64,000 nucleotides of DNA from Anodontia alba (GCA_964016985.1 OZ024824.1:46235168-46299167); one strand, 5' to 3'; shown: positions 33,106 to 42,929, counted from the stretch's first letter. Made by a program: numbers and translations. Notes: generated by a model from the letters alone, not told the origin.

Positions 33106-33409
33106 ATTCAGACACTGTATCTCCTTACCATACTTGTCCCAAAATTTGAACAAGTCCATTTTTCTACTTGTTGATGTGTTTTCAATACGGCTGGAAGAGT
33201 GGCAAACAGTGTAGACCCTGACCAGATACCACATTCCAGGCTTGTCTGTCCAGATACTCAGGTATAAATATCCTAAACAGAATAATGTAGATTCTAACTT
33301 GTAGACTTCACACTAAATATATAACTTCAGGTAAAATCAGACAAAAAACAACACAGAAACTCAACAATGTTTAGTATATTTCACATCAAATGACATTAAT
33401 TCACAATGT

Positions 33410-33590
33410 TTAGCAGTCTTGGTAAAATTTTCAGCAGATGGCATTTTCAAATATTTTTCTTATTTTTCCCAGGAAACAGGATTTGACATTTCATGCACAT
33501 TGCCTCCATTGAATGAAATGTCAAATCCTGTTTCCTGGGAAAAATAAGAAAAATATAATCAATTCTGAAATAGGCCAGAGAGTGGTAAAG
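33410..33590 (-). repeat. PB3 miniature element
   Basis: Inverted copy with nearly symmetrical arms: CAGGAAACAGGATTTGACAT and ATGTCAAATCCTGTTTCCTG around a CATTGCCTCCATTGAATG centre. It ends AGAGTGGTAAAGGTTAA. Confidence 0.65.
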
Positions 33591-33768
33591 GTTAAAGCGC
33601 CAATCCCAACAGCAGCAGACAACATTCTATATTTTGTCATTTATCTGAGAAAATAAGGCTCAGCATTTCATATAAATTGTCTGCCTAACACACAACATAC
33701 CAAGTCTTGTTTTCTCTTAATAAATAAAACAAAATATCTCAGAAAGTTGTCAGCAACAACAAAGGGTC
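33591..33768 (+). repeat. PB2 miniature element, right end lost
   Basis: Starts from the TTAA that ends the PB3 copy: AAAGCGCCAATCCCAACAGC, GAGAAAATAAGGCTCAGC, AAGTCTTGTTTTCTC. The final CTTTAAGGGTTAA is replaced by AAAGGGTCCTGG. Confidence 0.55.
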
Positions 33769-33769
33769 C

Positions 33770-34028
33770 TGGATACACGTGGCAGATTTTTAGCTATTTT
33801 GACAACTTTTTAGACAAATATTTTTTTGATTCCCTGCACACCAGTACCTCAAAAGGGATCTACTGTAAAACCGACACCTTTCTGAAAAGGGGTCTACTCT
33901 AAAAGGAAAGACTTTGCTCCCAAAGGGAGCAAATTCTTTCCTTTTAGAGTAGACTCCTTTTCAAAAGTGAGGCAAAACAAATTTAAAAGAGTTAACTCCC
34001 ACTGGAAGTGTATCCATTCCCCTTAACT
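33770..34028 (+). repeat. F5 repeat with palindrome
   Basis: Best F5 copy: TCTACTCTAAAAGGAAAGAC, then TTTGCTCCCAAAGGGAGCAA, then TTCTTTCCTTTTAGAGTAGA. Flanked by CCCTGCACACCAGTACC and AGTGTATCCATTCCCCTTAA. Confidence 0.7.
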
Positions 34029-34155
34029 GGAAAACTAGGACTAATTTGTAAGCCATTATAATTATGCAAACCACAAGATGAGAAAAGAGGGGATAACTAA
34101 GGCCCAGATCAGCCTGTGTATTTGCAGTCTGATCACCAGGACCTCTGTTGCCCAT

Positions 34156-34382
34156 TTAACCAATTAAGTATTAGTCACTGCTGCAGTAGACAACAATTTG
34201 ATTGTTTTTATGTGTTGTTGTTTTGTGTGTTTTTTAAAGAAAAAAAAAGCTTGATATTTCATGTGAATCATCTGCCTAGCAGACGATTCACATGCAATGC
34301 CAAGTCTTATTTTCTCTGAAAAGTGATTTAAAAAAAATAGAATGTTGTCTGCTGCAAATTTGCTCAGCACTTTAAGGGTTAA
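34156..34382 (+). mobile_element. PB2 miniature element
   Basis: TTAA-flanked; a decayed left end (TTAACCAATTAAGTATTAGT) and a good right end (AGCACTTTAAGGGTTAA). The central palindrome TTCATGTGAATCATCTGCC / GCAGACGATTCACATG is nearly perfect. Confidence 0.7.
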
Positions 34383-34440
34383 GATTCATTGGACACTAAC
34401 GAATATATTCTATCTATCTATTTCTCGAGTCAGTTAACTA

Positions 34441-34809
34441 AAGGCTCCATATTCCTCAAAAAAAGATATTTTTTTATCCAGGAAAGGTTTAATAAATTGA
34501 TATATGGTATTAATATGATCATAAAACATGGCACCTGACAGCCTGTAAAATTTCAGTTAGTCTCTCGTTCTTGAACTGGATAAAAAAATGAAATGATTTT
34601 TAATGGTATCTCTGAATTAATGTTGCCAACATTAATTCAGAGATACGATAAAAATCATTTCATTTTTTATCCAGTTCAAGAACGAGAGACTAAATGAAAT
34701 TTTGAAGGCTGTCAGACGCCACAAGTTATGATCGTATTAATATCATAGATCAATTTATTAAACCCTTCTTGGATAAAGAAATGTCTATTTTTGCAGAATA
34801 TGGAGCCTT
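34441..34809. mobile_element. Near-complete palindrome of 369 bases
   Basis: The ends AAGGCTCCATATTC and GAATATGGAGCCTT are exact inverted repeats. The inner arms AGTCTCTCGTTCTTGAACTG and CAGTTCAAGAACGAGAGACT are also exact, and the centre ATTAATGTTGCCAACATTAA has a two-base loop near 34626. Middle arms are diverged (ATCCAGGAAAGGTTTAATAA against TTATTAAACCCTTCTTGGAT). A foldback-type non-autonomous element; target duplication unclear. Confidence 0.75.
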
Positions 34810-34941
34810 AATTTAATTTCTGATCATAGTGTAGATTAGACTGTACTGAAATGCATCTTCAGTGAGTGAATGTTATTAGATAAAGTTTCTCAGACAGTGG
34901 TCTCTGTCATTTCACTGCTGTTACAGCATCTCAATTATCGC

Positions 34942-35138
34942 TTAGCACTTTGGGTAAAATTTTCAGCAGACGACATTTTGAAGCATTTTTCTTATTTTTC
35001 CCAGAAAACAGGATTTGACATTTCATGCAAATTGTCTCAATTTGCATAAAATGTCAAACCCTGTTTTCTGAGAAAACTAAGAAAAATATCATCAATTTGT
35101 CGTCTGCTGAAAATGCCCTGAGAGTGGTAAAGGTTAAA
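34942..35138 (-). repeat. PB3 miniature element
   Basis: Left AGCACTTTGGGTAAAATTTT, ATTTTCAGCAGACGACATTT, arms AACAGGATTTGACATTTCAT and ATGTCAAACCCTGTTTTC, right CCTGAGAGTGGTAAAGGTTAA. Confidence 0.7.
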
Positions 35139-35171
35139 TATCTCACTTAACTGCAGAACTCCAGATACACC

Positions 35172-35414
35172 AGGGCCCAGTTGTTCAAAGCATCATTAGC
35201 TTAATGAGCTCATTAGTGGTCAAAATGTGAACTTTTCTAGTAAGTACAATATCTAATTCACAGGTATTTTTGCTGAAAAAATGTGAGTAGCAAAAGCTAC
35301 TCACATTTTTTCAGCAAAAAATGTCAGCATATATGCCATATTTAATGATCAAGTTTTAACAATAAGTTAACTAATGACATCGTTAGTCATCGTTAGTTTT
35401 GAACAACTGGGCCC
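35172..35414. mobile_element. MITE with GGGCCCAGTTGTTCAAA ends
   Basis: The ends GGGCCCAGTTGTTCAAAG and GTTTTGAACAACTGGGCCC are inverted repeats of 17-18 bases. The central hairpin TGAAAAAATGTGAGTAGC / GCTACTCACATTTTTTCA is perfect. A second copy lies at 60934-61160. Confidence 0.8.
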
Positions 35415-35615
35415 AAGCTGTTAATCTCTTATACTTATTTCACTTAATTTTTCTAAAGATAGGCAAACAGTGTAGATCCTGATGAAACAGTTTGTTACCA
35501 GCCTTCTCATTTGGATCTTCACTGTTTTGGTAGGAAGCTGTTTTGGTCTACAGGGCTGAAAAGATAAACTGCAGGCATGCTTAGACTTGTTTAGGTTATG
35601 CCTATCTTTGTCCAG

Positions 35616-35704
35616 CTGTTTCATTCTCTGTGACAAGTACATATACTCCCAAAGTTTGGTTTCGCTCACACTTCAGTCCACTAGAATACCATCCATTCAT
35701 TCAA
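35616..35704 (+). CDS. Plus-strand exon candidate
   Basis: 89 bases between a strong acceptor (GCCTATCTTTGTCCAG) and a strong donor (CAA then GTAAGA). Translation VSFSVTSTYTPKVWFRSHF, then SPLEYHPFIQ, phase 0 at its end, which fits 36491-36562. The minus strand here is also open (GLKCERNQTLGVYVLVTEN and another frame) but with poorer donors, so strand is not settled. Confidence 0.35.
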
Positions 35705-35710
35705 GTAAGA

Positions 35711-35930
35711 TTAACGCTTTGCAAGCTAGGCAATTTTGCATGCTTTTTGTTGTCTGTGGAGTTTTCTTTTGAATTAACTTTTTCAAAAAAATCTTTGAGG
35801 AATACCATCAGTGTCAAACATTTTGGATCCATATCAGGCTAGATGTTTTGTCAGACCTGATCTGGTTCCAAACTGTTTACAAAGATTATCAGCAGATGAC
35901 AAAAGTCGCTACTACTGGGGACAGAGTTAA
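35711..35930 (+). mobile_element. PB4 miniature element
   Basis: TTAA-flanked: starts TTAACGCTTTGCAAGC and ends GGGACAGAGTTAA. Contains AATTAACTTTTTCAAAAAAA, an AGACCTGATCTGGTTCCAAA core arm and AGCAGATGACAAAAGTCGC. Aligns along its length with 41716-41912. Confidence 0.7.
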
Positions 35931-36045
35931 GATTATATGTAAGCACACACAGCCATACAGCCACTTCCATGTATCAGGTATGCTTAACTCACAACCCATT
36001 CACTCACTTAACAATTTATGACCTTGTGTCTCATAAAAGTGACAC

Positions 36046-36112
36046 CAAAAACAGTGTAGATGCAGATCAGACACTGCACAATGCAGCATTTGATTGGGTC
36101 TACATAGTTTTA
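36046..36112. repeat. Isolated core hairpin, decayed
   Basis: AAACAGTGTAGATGCAGATC and GATTGGGTCTACATAGTTTT with GCACAATGCAGC between them. Confidence 0.5.
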
Positions 36113-36490
36113 AAATACAGGATTTTGTGCATTATAAATAAATAAACCAGACACCCCTCGATTCAGAGATGGACCTTTCCAAAGTGTTGTGTAGAATAAT
36201 CTACTCAGCATTAACATATTGATAGGAACCAGTCCACAATTAGCTCCCCTGATTCGTTGTCCAAAATAAGGAAATATAGTCGCACAAATAGTCCCTCACC
36301 TGGATGCTGTGTCTTATGCCAGAGTGACTGAGCAGACTACTTCACTATGATTCTTTTGATAGATCAACATGAAGGTGTTTTGAAAATTAAGAGTTTGTTT
36401 TGTTTCCTTTTGATTTCAGGAAAACTGGTGAACCTAAGCACACCCCTAATCAGTGAGTCTACATGGGCTGTAACTGGTATGAACTGACAG

Positions 36491-36562
36491 GTGTTTACTT
36501 TGACAGACGACAGCAGGAAAAGGAGCTGGTCATGGTCATGTGTAAAGTGGATAAATTTGAAG
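36491..36562 (+). CDS. Plus-strand exon candidate
   Basis: 72 bases, phase 0 at both ends. Acceptor GAACTGACAG (weak tract), donor GTAAGA. Translation VFTLTDDSRKRSWSWSCVKW then INLK. It joins in frame to 35616-35704. Another plus frame (RQQEKELVMVMCKVDKFE) and a minus frame are open across the same bases, so the frame is uncertain. Confidence 0.3.
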
Positions 36563-36649
36563 GTAAGAAGTGATGACATAAGCAGAAGAAAGTATGCATC
36601 CATTGCAAAGTTGTCAGCAATTTTTTCCCAAGAGGTCTTTGTATGGAAG

Positions 36650-37172
36650 GTAATGGGAAAAAAATTGATCCGAGGCCAGGACTCTGAAATGGGATCTCTT
36701 CTTAAAAGAATGAATTCTTTTCTCTCAGAGTGGACCCTTTTCCTTGAAAGGAGACAAAAACTATTTTGACAAAGCTACCTCCCCTGAAGGTGTATCCATT
36801 CCTCTAAAGTGAAGGGCAGTATGTGTACAGAATTATTTACTCAACTAGCAAATTGTATTCTGGATTTATCAAATTGACCTGGTTCTTTGACATTTACACC
36901 CTGGCTATACCTTTGCATATCCAAACAAAAACCATTTTGACAGAGCTACCTCCCCTGAAAGTGTATCCATTTCTCTAAAGTAAAGTGTACGTGTACAGAA
37001 TTATTCCCTCAACCAGCAAACTGTATTTTGACAAAAACCATTTTGACAGAGCTACCTCCCCTGAAAGTGTATTCCTTCCTATAAAGTAAAGTTTATGTGT
37101 ACAAAATTATTTACTCAACTAGCAAACTGTATTCTGAATTGACCAAATTGACCTGATTCTTTGACATTTACA
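36650..37172 (+). repeat. F5-related tandem duplication
   Basis: Starts with the F5 pieces GGATCTCTTCTTAAAAGAAT and AGTGGACCCTTTTCC. The segment CATTTTGACAGAGCTACCTC then CCCTGAAAGTGTATCC recurs three times (about 36755, 36931, 37040), separated by AGAATTATTTACTCAACTAG. Confidence 0.65.
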
Positions 37173-37360
37173 ACACAGATATGTCTTTGCAAACAATGTA
37201 GATCCAGATCAGTTGACTTCTTCAGAAGCTAACTGATCTGAATCTGCACTGTTTGTCATTAATTATGCAAATTTTTATTAACAACCTGAATCAAGTAATC
37301 TGATTGGCTGAAAATTAGAAGTGGTGTGGCATTGTAATTTATTCAGCATGACAAGGGTAA
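37173..37360 (+). repeat. PB1 miniature element, left end lost
   Basis: The core hairpin GATCCAGATCAGTTGACTTC / GAAGCTAACTGATCTGAATC and the right half are present. The right end is GCATGACAAGGGTAAA, without an exact TTAA. Confidence 0.65.
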
Positions 37361-37554
37361 ATATTCATAAGGATAAGACCATTATATCATTTAGGCATGA
37401 CAGTCAGAAAATCCTGCATTCACGAGTCAGCTTATTGGTCACCTTTACAGGTAATACCTATCTGTGCAGTAAACCTGTACATATAAATATTATAATCAAA
37501 AAGTCAGAGCGACAGGTCAATTTGATTGGCCTAGACAGACAATTAGCATTATGC

Positions 37555-37697
37555 TGGGTAAAATATTTTTCCTATTTTGTCCCAGAAAATAGGCACTGAC
37601 ATTTCAAATTTGCATGAAATGTCAAAGCTTACTGATAATAAGAAACACATTTCAGAATATTGTCTGCTGAATTTGCTAAGGGACTGGTAAAGGGTAA
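37555..37697 (+). repeat. PB3 miniature element, short copy
   Basis: GCTGGGTAAAATATTTTTCC, GAAAATAGGCACTGACATTT, AATTTGCATGAAATGTCAAA, ACTGGTAAAGGGTAA. One core arm is deleted. Confidence 0.55.
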
Positions 37698-37714
37698 GCT
37701 GAATGAATACACAT

Positions 37715-37915
37715 TCAAGGGAGAGAACTCTGTATAACTTATGTGTCTTCCCAAAATGGAAATTTGCTAGCCTGGGAGCAAATTCCTTCCTTTAGAAAAA
37801 GAAACTCCCATAAGCCAGAAAAGGACATCATTTTCTGCTAGAATAGTCTAAAAGGAAGACAAAAACATTCAACTTAGAGTGCTTTGCCCTTGAAGTGCAT
37901 TCATTCTACTTAATT
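37715..37915 (+). repeat. F5 repeat, diverged
   Basis: AGGGAGAGAACTCTGTATAAC, GGGAGCAAATTCCTTCC, GAATAGTCTAAAAGGAAGAC, TGAAGTGCATTCATTC. Confidence 0.45.
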
Positions 37916-38056
37916 CACACAAAGTCAACTAAACTAATTTCAACAATAAAGTCAGCACCATGTGCTAACACTTCCTAAATTCACTCAGTCATTAAATTCA
38001 CTATGACAGGTTAAATTCACTGTAAGTAAACACACCAAGCTGGTAAGTCTGTTAAG

Positions 38057-38288
38057 TTAACCCTTTAGCACCTATCGCAACTGCAGCAGACGACATCATG
38101 TGTTGTTGTTTTTTTTTTTTGTTTTTTTTGTAATTTTTAAGAGGAAATAAGTCTTGACAGTTTACGCAAAATGTCTGCCTGGCAGACAATGCACATGAAA
38201 TGTCAAGACTTTATTTTCTCTGAAAAATAATTATCAAAAATTTAGAATATCATCTACTACAATTTTTGCTTGCAATTTTAAGGGTTAA
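38057..38288 (+). mobile_element. PB2 miniature element
   Basis: TTAA-flanked, starts TTAACCCTTTAGCACCTATC, ends TTTTAAGGGTTAA. Central palindrome TGTCTGCCTGGCAGACA. It sits 25 bases from a predicted exon. Confidence 0.75.
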
Positions 38289-38313
38289 ACTAAATGACAC
38301 CAAGTCCACTCAC

Positions 38314-38369
38314 TTGATGGTTCTGGGTCCTCCTGATGTACAATGGCATCTCCAGATTCTGTAAACTCA
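38314..38369 (-). CDS. Exon candidate, predicted minus-strand gene
   Basis: 56 bases. Acceptor GACATTATGAG (CAG eleven bases on is an alternative), perfect donor GTGAGT. Translation EFTESGDAIVHQEDPEPS, acidic. It starts with one base and ends with one base of split codons; the start completes the CA left by 38486-38520. Confidence 0.6.
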
Positions 38370-38473
38370 CTCATAATGTCATCAAAGAAAAATATTGTCA
38401 ATTACAAAGTATCAACCTTTTGGTAGATTTCACACACATCCAAGTCTGTTTGTCAAATAATTTTCCTTTACAG

Positions 38474-38537
38474 TCTTCTACTTACTGGCCATTTCTTGTA
38501 GCATCACATTTAGAAACAATCTACTTTTTTTCAAAAA
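38474..38537 (+). CDS. Plus-strand exon candidate competing with a minus-strand one
   Basis: 64 bases after a very strong acceptor (ATAATTTTCCTTTACAG) and before GTAGGT. Translation SSTYWPFLVASHLETIYFFS. It is phase-compatible with 36491-36562 before it and 44830-45047 after it. It overlaps the minus exon at 38486-38520; both cannot be right in a simple model. Confidence 0.3.
38486..38520 (-). CDS. Exon candidate, predicted minus-strand gene (contested)
   Basis: 35 bases, acceptor AAAAAAAGTAG, perfect donor GTAAGT. Translation IVSKCDATRNG plus two bases. It is chosen because it links 38584 and 38314 in phase. Shifting the acceptor gives another open frame (RLFLNVMLQEMA). Confidence 0.4.
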
Positions 38538-38583
38538 GTAGGTCACAGTTATTTTCAATATAGATTACAATGTTTTTTCATAC

Positions 38584-38653
38584 CACTTTAACTTTGCCTA
38601 GAACTGCTGACAGTGAATTCTTCTTTGGTCCGACATCTCTGATGTGAAATGAG
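38584..38653 (-). CDS. Exon candidate, predicted minus-strand gene
   Basis: 70 bases. Acceptor TCAAAAGATAG, donor GTATGA. Translation SFHIRDVGPKKNSLSAVLGK then VKV, phase 0 at its end. The leading C completes the TG left by 39343-39377 (giving Cys). Confidence 0.6.
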
Positions 38654-38659
38654 CTATCT

Positions 38660-39040
38660 TTTGATGAACATTTCTTTATTTTATTACATACTATTGTTTT
38701 ATTACTAACTGATCAATTAGAATTATATCTGAGCAAGTGCCCGCCTACTTTGTGAATATCTTCTATCTTTCTCTTAGTTCATGCCTGACATGACGAAATA
38801 AAGTCTTCAATTGTTTTCGATTGAACATAGCATTGAATTAGGACAGTTCTAAAGTATTCACTGTAGGGGATGGTTGAATAGTGAGACTTAAGTAGAAACA
38901 ATCACTCCTCAACAAAACTATTATCATCTAACCACATCAGAACAATTAAAATGTTACAATTAATACACACTATCAATACAGTATCAGTATACCTTCTTCA
39001 CTATATACAATAACCTTTGATACAAAAATTATTGTTTTTT
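38660..39040. other. Intron-like stretch
   Basis: No repeat or exon recognised. Confidence 0.4.
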
Positions 39041-39044
39041 CTTT

Positions 39045-39255
39045 TACCGCTCTGCATGCTGGATAAAAATTTCAGCAGACAACAACTTGAAATATATTTT
39101 TTCCCAGAAAATAGGCTTTGGTATTTCATGCAAATGATATCTCCTTAGGGGACAATTTGCATGAAATGTCAAAGTTTATTTCCTAGGAAAAATAAGAAAA
39201 GTATTGTCAGTTTGTCATCTGCTGAATTAGCCCTGAGAATGGTATAGGTAAAACA
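39045..39255 (-). repeat. PB3 miniature element
   Basis: CCGCTCTGCATGCTGG, TTTCAGCAGACAACAACTTG, arms ATAGGCTTTGGTATTTCATG and GCATGAAATGTCAAAGTTTA around CTCCTTAGGGGACAA, right end CCCTGAGAATGGTATAGG. Confidence 0.65.
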
Positions 39256-39342
39256 CAAGCAGGTAGTTTTGATTTGTATATTTACTATTCAAAAATGAAC
39301 AATATAAATTGAACAAAGACAAATGAAAAAATGCATTCTCAC

Positions 39343-39377
39343 CAATATTTCATAAAACTGAACTGAAAACAATTCAG
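39343..39377 (-). CDS. Exon candidate, predicted minus-strand gene
   Basis: 35 bases. Very strong acceptor (TTGGCTTATCTAATCATCAG), strong donor GTGAGA. Translation LNCFQFSFMKY plus two bases. Phase 0 at its start fits 39748-39796. Confidence 0.5.
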
Positions 39378-39747
39378 CTGATGATTAGATAAGCCAAAGA
39401 ATAGGATACCTATATAATTGTTTGTACTGTACTTGTTTTTATTGTAAGCAGGATGTCTCAATAAAATTATTCCATTTTTTTTTTCATTTTTTTTTTTTTT
39501 TTTTATTATTTCTCATTTTTGCAACTGTCAACATGATATAAATAGTGACCTAAAGTGTTAGAGACAGACAGACTGATGAACATGACAGATGCAATTTGTC
39601 TCTACAACTTCTCTTAATCATCTTTTAAGAAACAAAACAAAACAAAAAATAATAATTCACTGTGAAATGCTAAAGCCTAACCTCAGCCTACCCCAAAAAA
39701 ATTCATGAAGGGAGAACAAATGCAGTAATTCAATGACCCTATCTTAC

Positions 39748-39796
39748 CATGCTAGCTTGTAGAAAGCATAAAATACAAGTACACTGCAATTTTAAA
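39748..39796 (-). CDS. Exon candidate, predicted minus-strand gene
   Basis: 49 bases. Acceptor GGTTTCCCTGTATAG, donor GTAAGA. Translation LKLQCTCILCFLQASM, phase 0 at its end. The leading T completes the AA left by 42627-42706 (giving Asn). Confidence 0.5.
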
Positions 39797-39799
39797 CTA

Positions 39800-40200
39800 T
39801 ACAGGGAAACCTAACAATATGAGCCACTTTAGGAAAACATAAAAGTGGCTGCTCTAGGGAGATGGCCATTATAGAGAAACATACAAACATACAGTAAATG
39901 TTTTCCACAAAGTGCTTTATGTAAATTTGCCTACAAAATGATGGAAAATAAAGTATGGAAAATAAACTATCAGTAAACTGCATAACTTTCATTGCAGTGG
40001 ATCTCTAATCACCCATCATTACTGTCGAGAAACATTTTTTTCTAAATGAAATGTAATCACACACTAAATTTGGGTAAAACTGCCCATTTTTGCTGTTGAA
40101 ATGCATGGAAAATGGAAAAGTTTTTAAAAAGTACTGAGACAAGTAACTTTGTTCCGTTTTTGAGTTTTACTGTCCTTTCAAAGTCTACTGTAAATTATCT
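39800..40200. other. Stretch without a supported gene
   Basis: Contains a TACAGTAAATG / GTGGCTGCTCTAGGGAGATG repeat also seen near 40.9 kb. Otherwise nothing recognised. Confidence 0.35.
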
Positions 40201-40201
40201 T

Positions 40202-40590
40202 GTTTATCAGGGTATGTGTTGGTGAAGAGAGAAACTACATCATGCGAAATGAATATTTCCTCTTCATGATCCTGCTATATATGTGCTGTGGAGTCCTCTG
40301 AGTTCTTGATGTGGTGCTCAAGTCTACTGCAACTTACCTCCAGTGCTTTGTATATCAGGGTGTTGGTGAAAAGAGAAACTACATCATGTGTATTGAATAT
40401 TTCCTCTTCTTCTTGATCCTGCTATATATGTGCTGGAGTCCTTTAAGTTCTTGATGTGGTGCTCAGTGGTGCCAAATAAGGGACCAAGTATGTCTGCCAG
40501 AACCCTAGATGTTTGTAGCCTATAGAACCTGTGTAACTGACTATCAGTCAACAGCAGTGGTAAGCAGTCCAAGTCCTGTGACATCATGAG
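40202..40590 (-). pseudogene. Penelope-like reverse transcriptase fragment, broken
   Basis: The minus strand reads VLADILGPLFGTTEHHIKN (40450-40520 region) and, after a frameshift, THDVVSLFTNTLIYKALE. These match the conserved segment of Penelope-like element reverse transcriptases, where ADIL-PL-G-TEHH-KN is followed by DVVSLFTN. A second partial copy (SHDVVSLFTNT) lies at 40202-40330, so the fragment is tandemly duplicated at about 150-base spacing. No GIY-YIG endonuclease part is visible. Frameshifts and stops make it inactive. Confidence 0.7.
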
Positions 40591-40849
40591 GCAGTCTGAT
40601 GATGGCTCAGTGAATATTTCTTCTTGGATAAGACAGAAAGAATGATGATGAGTTCAGGTTTAACGACGCATCAACCCATGAGGGTCATTTGCGTCAAAAT
40701 GGTTAACTAACATGGTTCTGTAATGGAACGATTATAATGATAAGTCATAAATGCATAAAATGTAAAACTATAACGAATAGGGCAGAAAGAAATTTGTGGA
40801 ATAATGTGATATTCTATCCTGATGAAACTATTCAGTGAAATACAGTAAA

Positions 40850-41035
40850 ATTGTGAATCCAAAACTGGCTGATACATGGAGGTAGCTGATACAGAGAAGC
40901 ATACAGTTAAAGTGTAGTTTTGGCTGCTATAGGGAGGTAGCTGTTACAAACATACAGTAAAAATGCAGTTTGGGCTGTTATACGAAGTTGGCTGTTGTTC
41001 ATAGGTGATCATATATAGAAGTTCCACTGTAGTCT
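40850..41035 (+). repeat. Short tandem repeat of GTAGCTGTTACAAA type
   Basis: Three units of about 60 bases: ATACAGTTAAAGTGTAGTTT, TGGCTGCTATAGGGAGGTAG, CTGTTACAAACATACAG. Related to 39800-39870. Confidence 0.55.
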
Positions 41036-41264
41036 AAGGAGGGCTAAATATGAGACCTTAATGGTCATGAACAAAGTTGCCAGCCCCAGATGACTAACTT
41101 CAAGCCCTGAATGATGAAATTCAAACTAAATTCAAACTGCCTCTCATCTGAACTTTTCCCATCCATGTTTGCAAAGTTAGATGACCTATTCTTCAGTTAC
41201 CATTCTGTCACACACTCTTAGTGACTAACCCTATGCATTGCTCATTCTCAATCTTTGCCACTAT

Positions 41265-41665
41265 GTTTAAAGGGGAATGGGGACACTTTCAGGGGAGGTC
41301 ACTCTGTTAAATATTTGGGGAGGCAATTCTGTTGAATATTATTTTTGCCTTCTTTCTGAAAAGGGGATCTACTCTAAAAGGAAAACATTTACTCCCCACT
41401 GGGAGCAAATTCTTTTCTTTAACCTTTGTCCTGCTGAACCCTGATATACCCTGCCTTTGAAAACAGTGTAGCTCCAGATCAGATGGCTTCTGAAGATCTG
41501 GATCTGCTTTGTTTGCCATTCAGTATTTGAATTTGTATCAACATCAAATAAACTGATTGGCTTACAATTAGAAGTGGGTGTGGCATCTTAATTTATTCTG
41601 CATGACAAGGGTTAAGAGCTGACACCTTTTCGGAAGGGTTTGGTGTGCAGGAAGCTAACAGAGAA
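41265..41665 (-). repeat. F5 repeat split by a PB1 insertion
   Basis: Left part 41265-41418 (GGGACACTTTCAGGGGAGG, TCTACTCTAAAAGGAAAAC, GGGAGCAAATTCTTTT) and right part 41616-41665 (GCTGACACCTTTTCGG, GGTGTGCAGGAAGC) are continuous in the 33.8 kb copy. The PB1 element lies between them. Confidence 0.6.
41419..41615 (+). mobile_element. PB1 miniature element, nested in F5
   Basis: TTAA-flanked; ends TTAACCTTTGTCCTGCTGAA and GCATGACAAGGGTTAA. The left core arm is shortened (GATCAGATGGCTTCTGAAGA). Confidence 0.75.
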
Positions 41666-41715
41666 GTATTCCTTGTAAAATATGGCAAAAAATCTATCAG
41701 ATTTATCAAATCCCT

Positions 41716-41912
41716 TTAACTCTTTGCATGCTGTGTAATTTTGCATGCTTTTTTGTTGCTGTGGATTTTTTTTTTAAATTAACTTTTTCAAAAAAATTTT
41801 CAGGAACACCATCAGAGTGTCAAACAGTTTGGATCAGGCCTGATCTGGGTCCAAACTGTTTGCAAAGGTATTAGCAGATGACAAAAGTCGCCACTGGTGG
41901 GGAAAGGGTTAA
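41716..41912 (+). mobile_element. PB4 miniature element
   Basis: TTAA-flanked: TTAACTCTTTGCATGCTG left end and GGGGAAAGGGTTAA right end. Core hairpin AAACAGTTTGGATCAGG / CCTGATCTGGGTCCAAACTG. Better preserved than 35711-35930. Confidence 0.75.
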
Positions 41913-41919
41913 TAGAGAT

Positions 41920-42620
41920 AGCTTTCATGTGACATCACAACTTGTGGTTGGTGAAATATTACACATAAAATATCAGTACTGTAAACCAATTTTCTTTCTG
42001 TGAAAGAAAGATGTTTACTGTGTCCTGTATGAGTAACAGTTTAGACCTCAGTTTGCATGCTGAACTTTGGGACATCAAAATTATAAATTATTTTCTTATT
42101 CTATTCGTTTTTAGAATTTTAAGACAACTTTTGAATTACTGAATCGCACATACTTCAGTTTCAACAACTATTTTCCAAAATGTCCTGTCAAATAAGTAAG
42201 GAAATTTAATTCATCTTATCTAAAAATCTTGAATTTCTTTTGACCAAAATCAATGGCCAAGTTGCATGATAAGATAAAAAGTTACATAGGCCACATTGCA
42301 TAGTTTCTTTTCTCTTGTGCTTTTAAAGAGCTATCATATTTTTTGTGATTTTCACTGAAGAGTAAAGCCATAAACACTTGTGTATAATAGAAGGAAACGA
42401 ACGCCCTCAGTTTTGGTTTGTTTGGTGAAAATTTATATCAGTATATTAGAGTTTTCCTACATCCTTCTATGTAACTGTAACAAATATCTGTGAGACTTTG
42501 CAGCACTGGCCAACAATTCAACCTATCTTGTCTCTCCATTTGTCTATGGGACAGCCTTGGGGTTCAAGTTACAGTAAAGAGTAGAGACAGGGAGACAGCA
42601 GTCTACCTTCCTCATTTCAC
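41920..42620. other. Intron-like stretch
   Basis: No repeat recognised. An open plus frame at 42490-42693 has no supporting splice signals. Confidence 0.35.
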
Positions 42621-42626
42621 TCATAC

Positions 42627-42706
42627 TTCCGTGACAGTTCTCTCACTCTTCTTACAACAGATAGTTTCTTCTTTCTCACAATGTTCTGGGTGATAAATTC
42701 AGAAAA
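42627..42706 (-). CDS. Exon candidate, predicted minus-strand gene
   Basis: 80 bases. Acceptor TTGCAATACCAG, donor GTATGA. Translation FSEFITQNIVRKKKLSVVRR then VRELSR, strongly basic. Phase 0 at its start fits 44184-44299. Reading on past the donor meets TGA after KYE, so a terminal exon is the alternative. Confidence 0.6.
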
Positions 42707-42735
42707 CTGGTATTGCAAATGCAAAAATCTTTGAC

Positions 42736-42900
42736 GCTTAACACTCTGGGTACAATTTTCAGCAGACAACATATTCTGAATATTTTTCTTAACAGGTTTT
42801 GCCATTTCATGCAAGTTGTCTCCACTGGAGACAATTTGCATGAAATGTCCAATCCTGTTTTTATGGGAAAATTAAGAAAAAGATCATCAATTTGTCGCAT
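42736..42900 (-). repeat. PB3 miniature element
   Basis: GCTTAACACTCTGGGTACAA, TTTTCAGCAGACAACATATT, palindrome GCAAGTTGTCTCCACTGGAG / GACAATTTGCATGAAATG, right end truncated at GTCGCATGTCCC. Confidence 0.6.
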
Positions 42901-42929
42901 GTCCCAGGTGCTGACTAAAGGTGCTGCTA

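Noticed and set aside
40384..40587. Independent host gene (LPLLLTDSQLHRF reading)
   Set aside because: The downstream ADILGPL, TEHHIKN and DVVSLFTN motifs identify a reverse transcriptase remnant instead.
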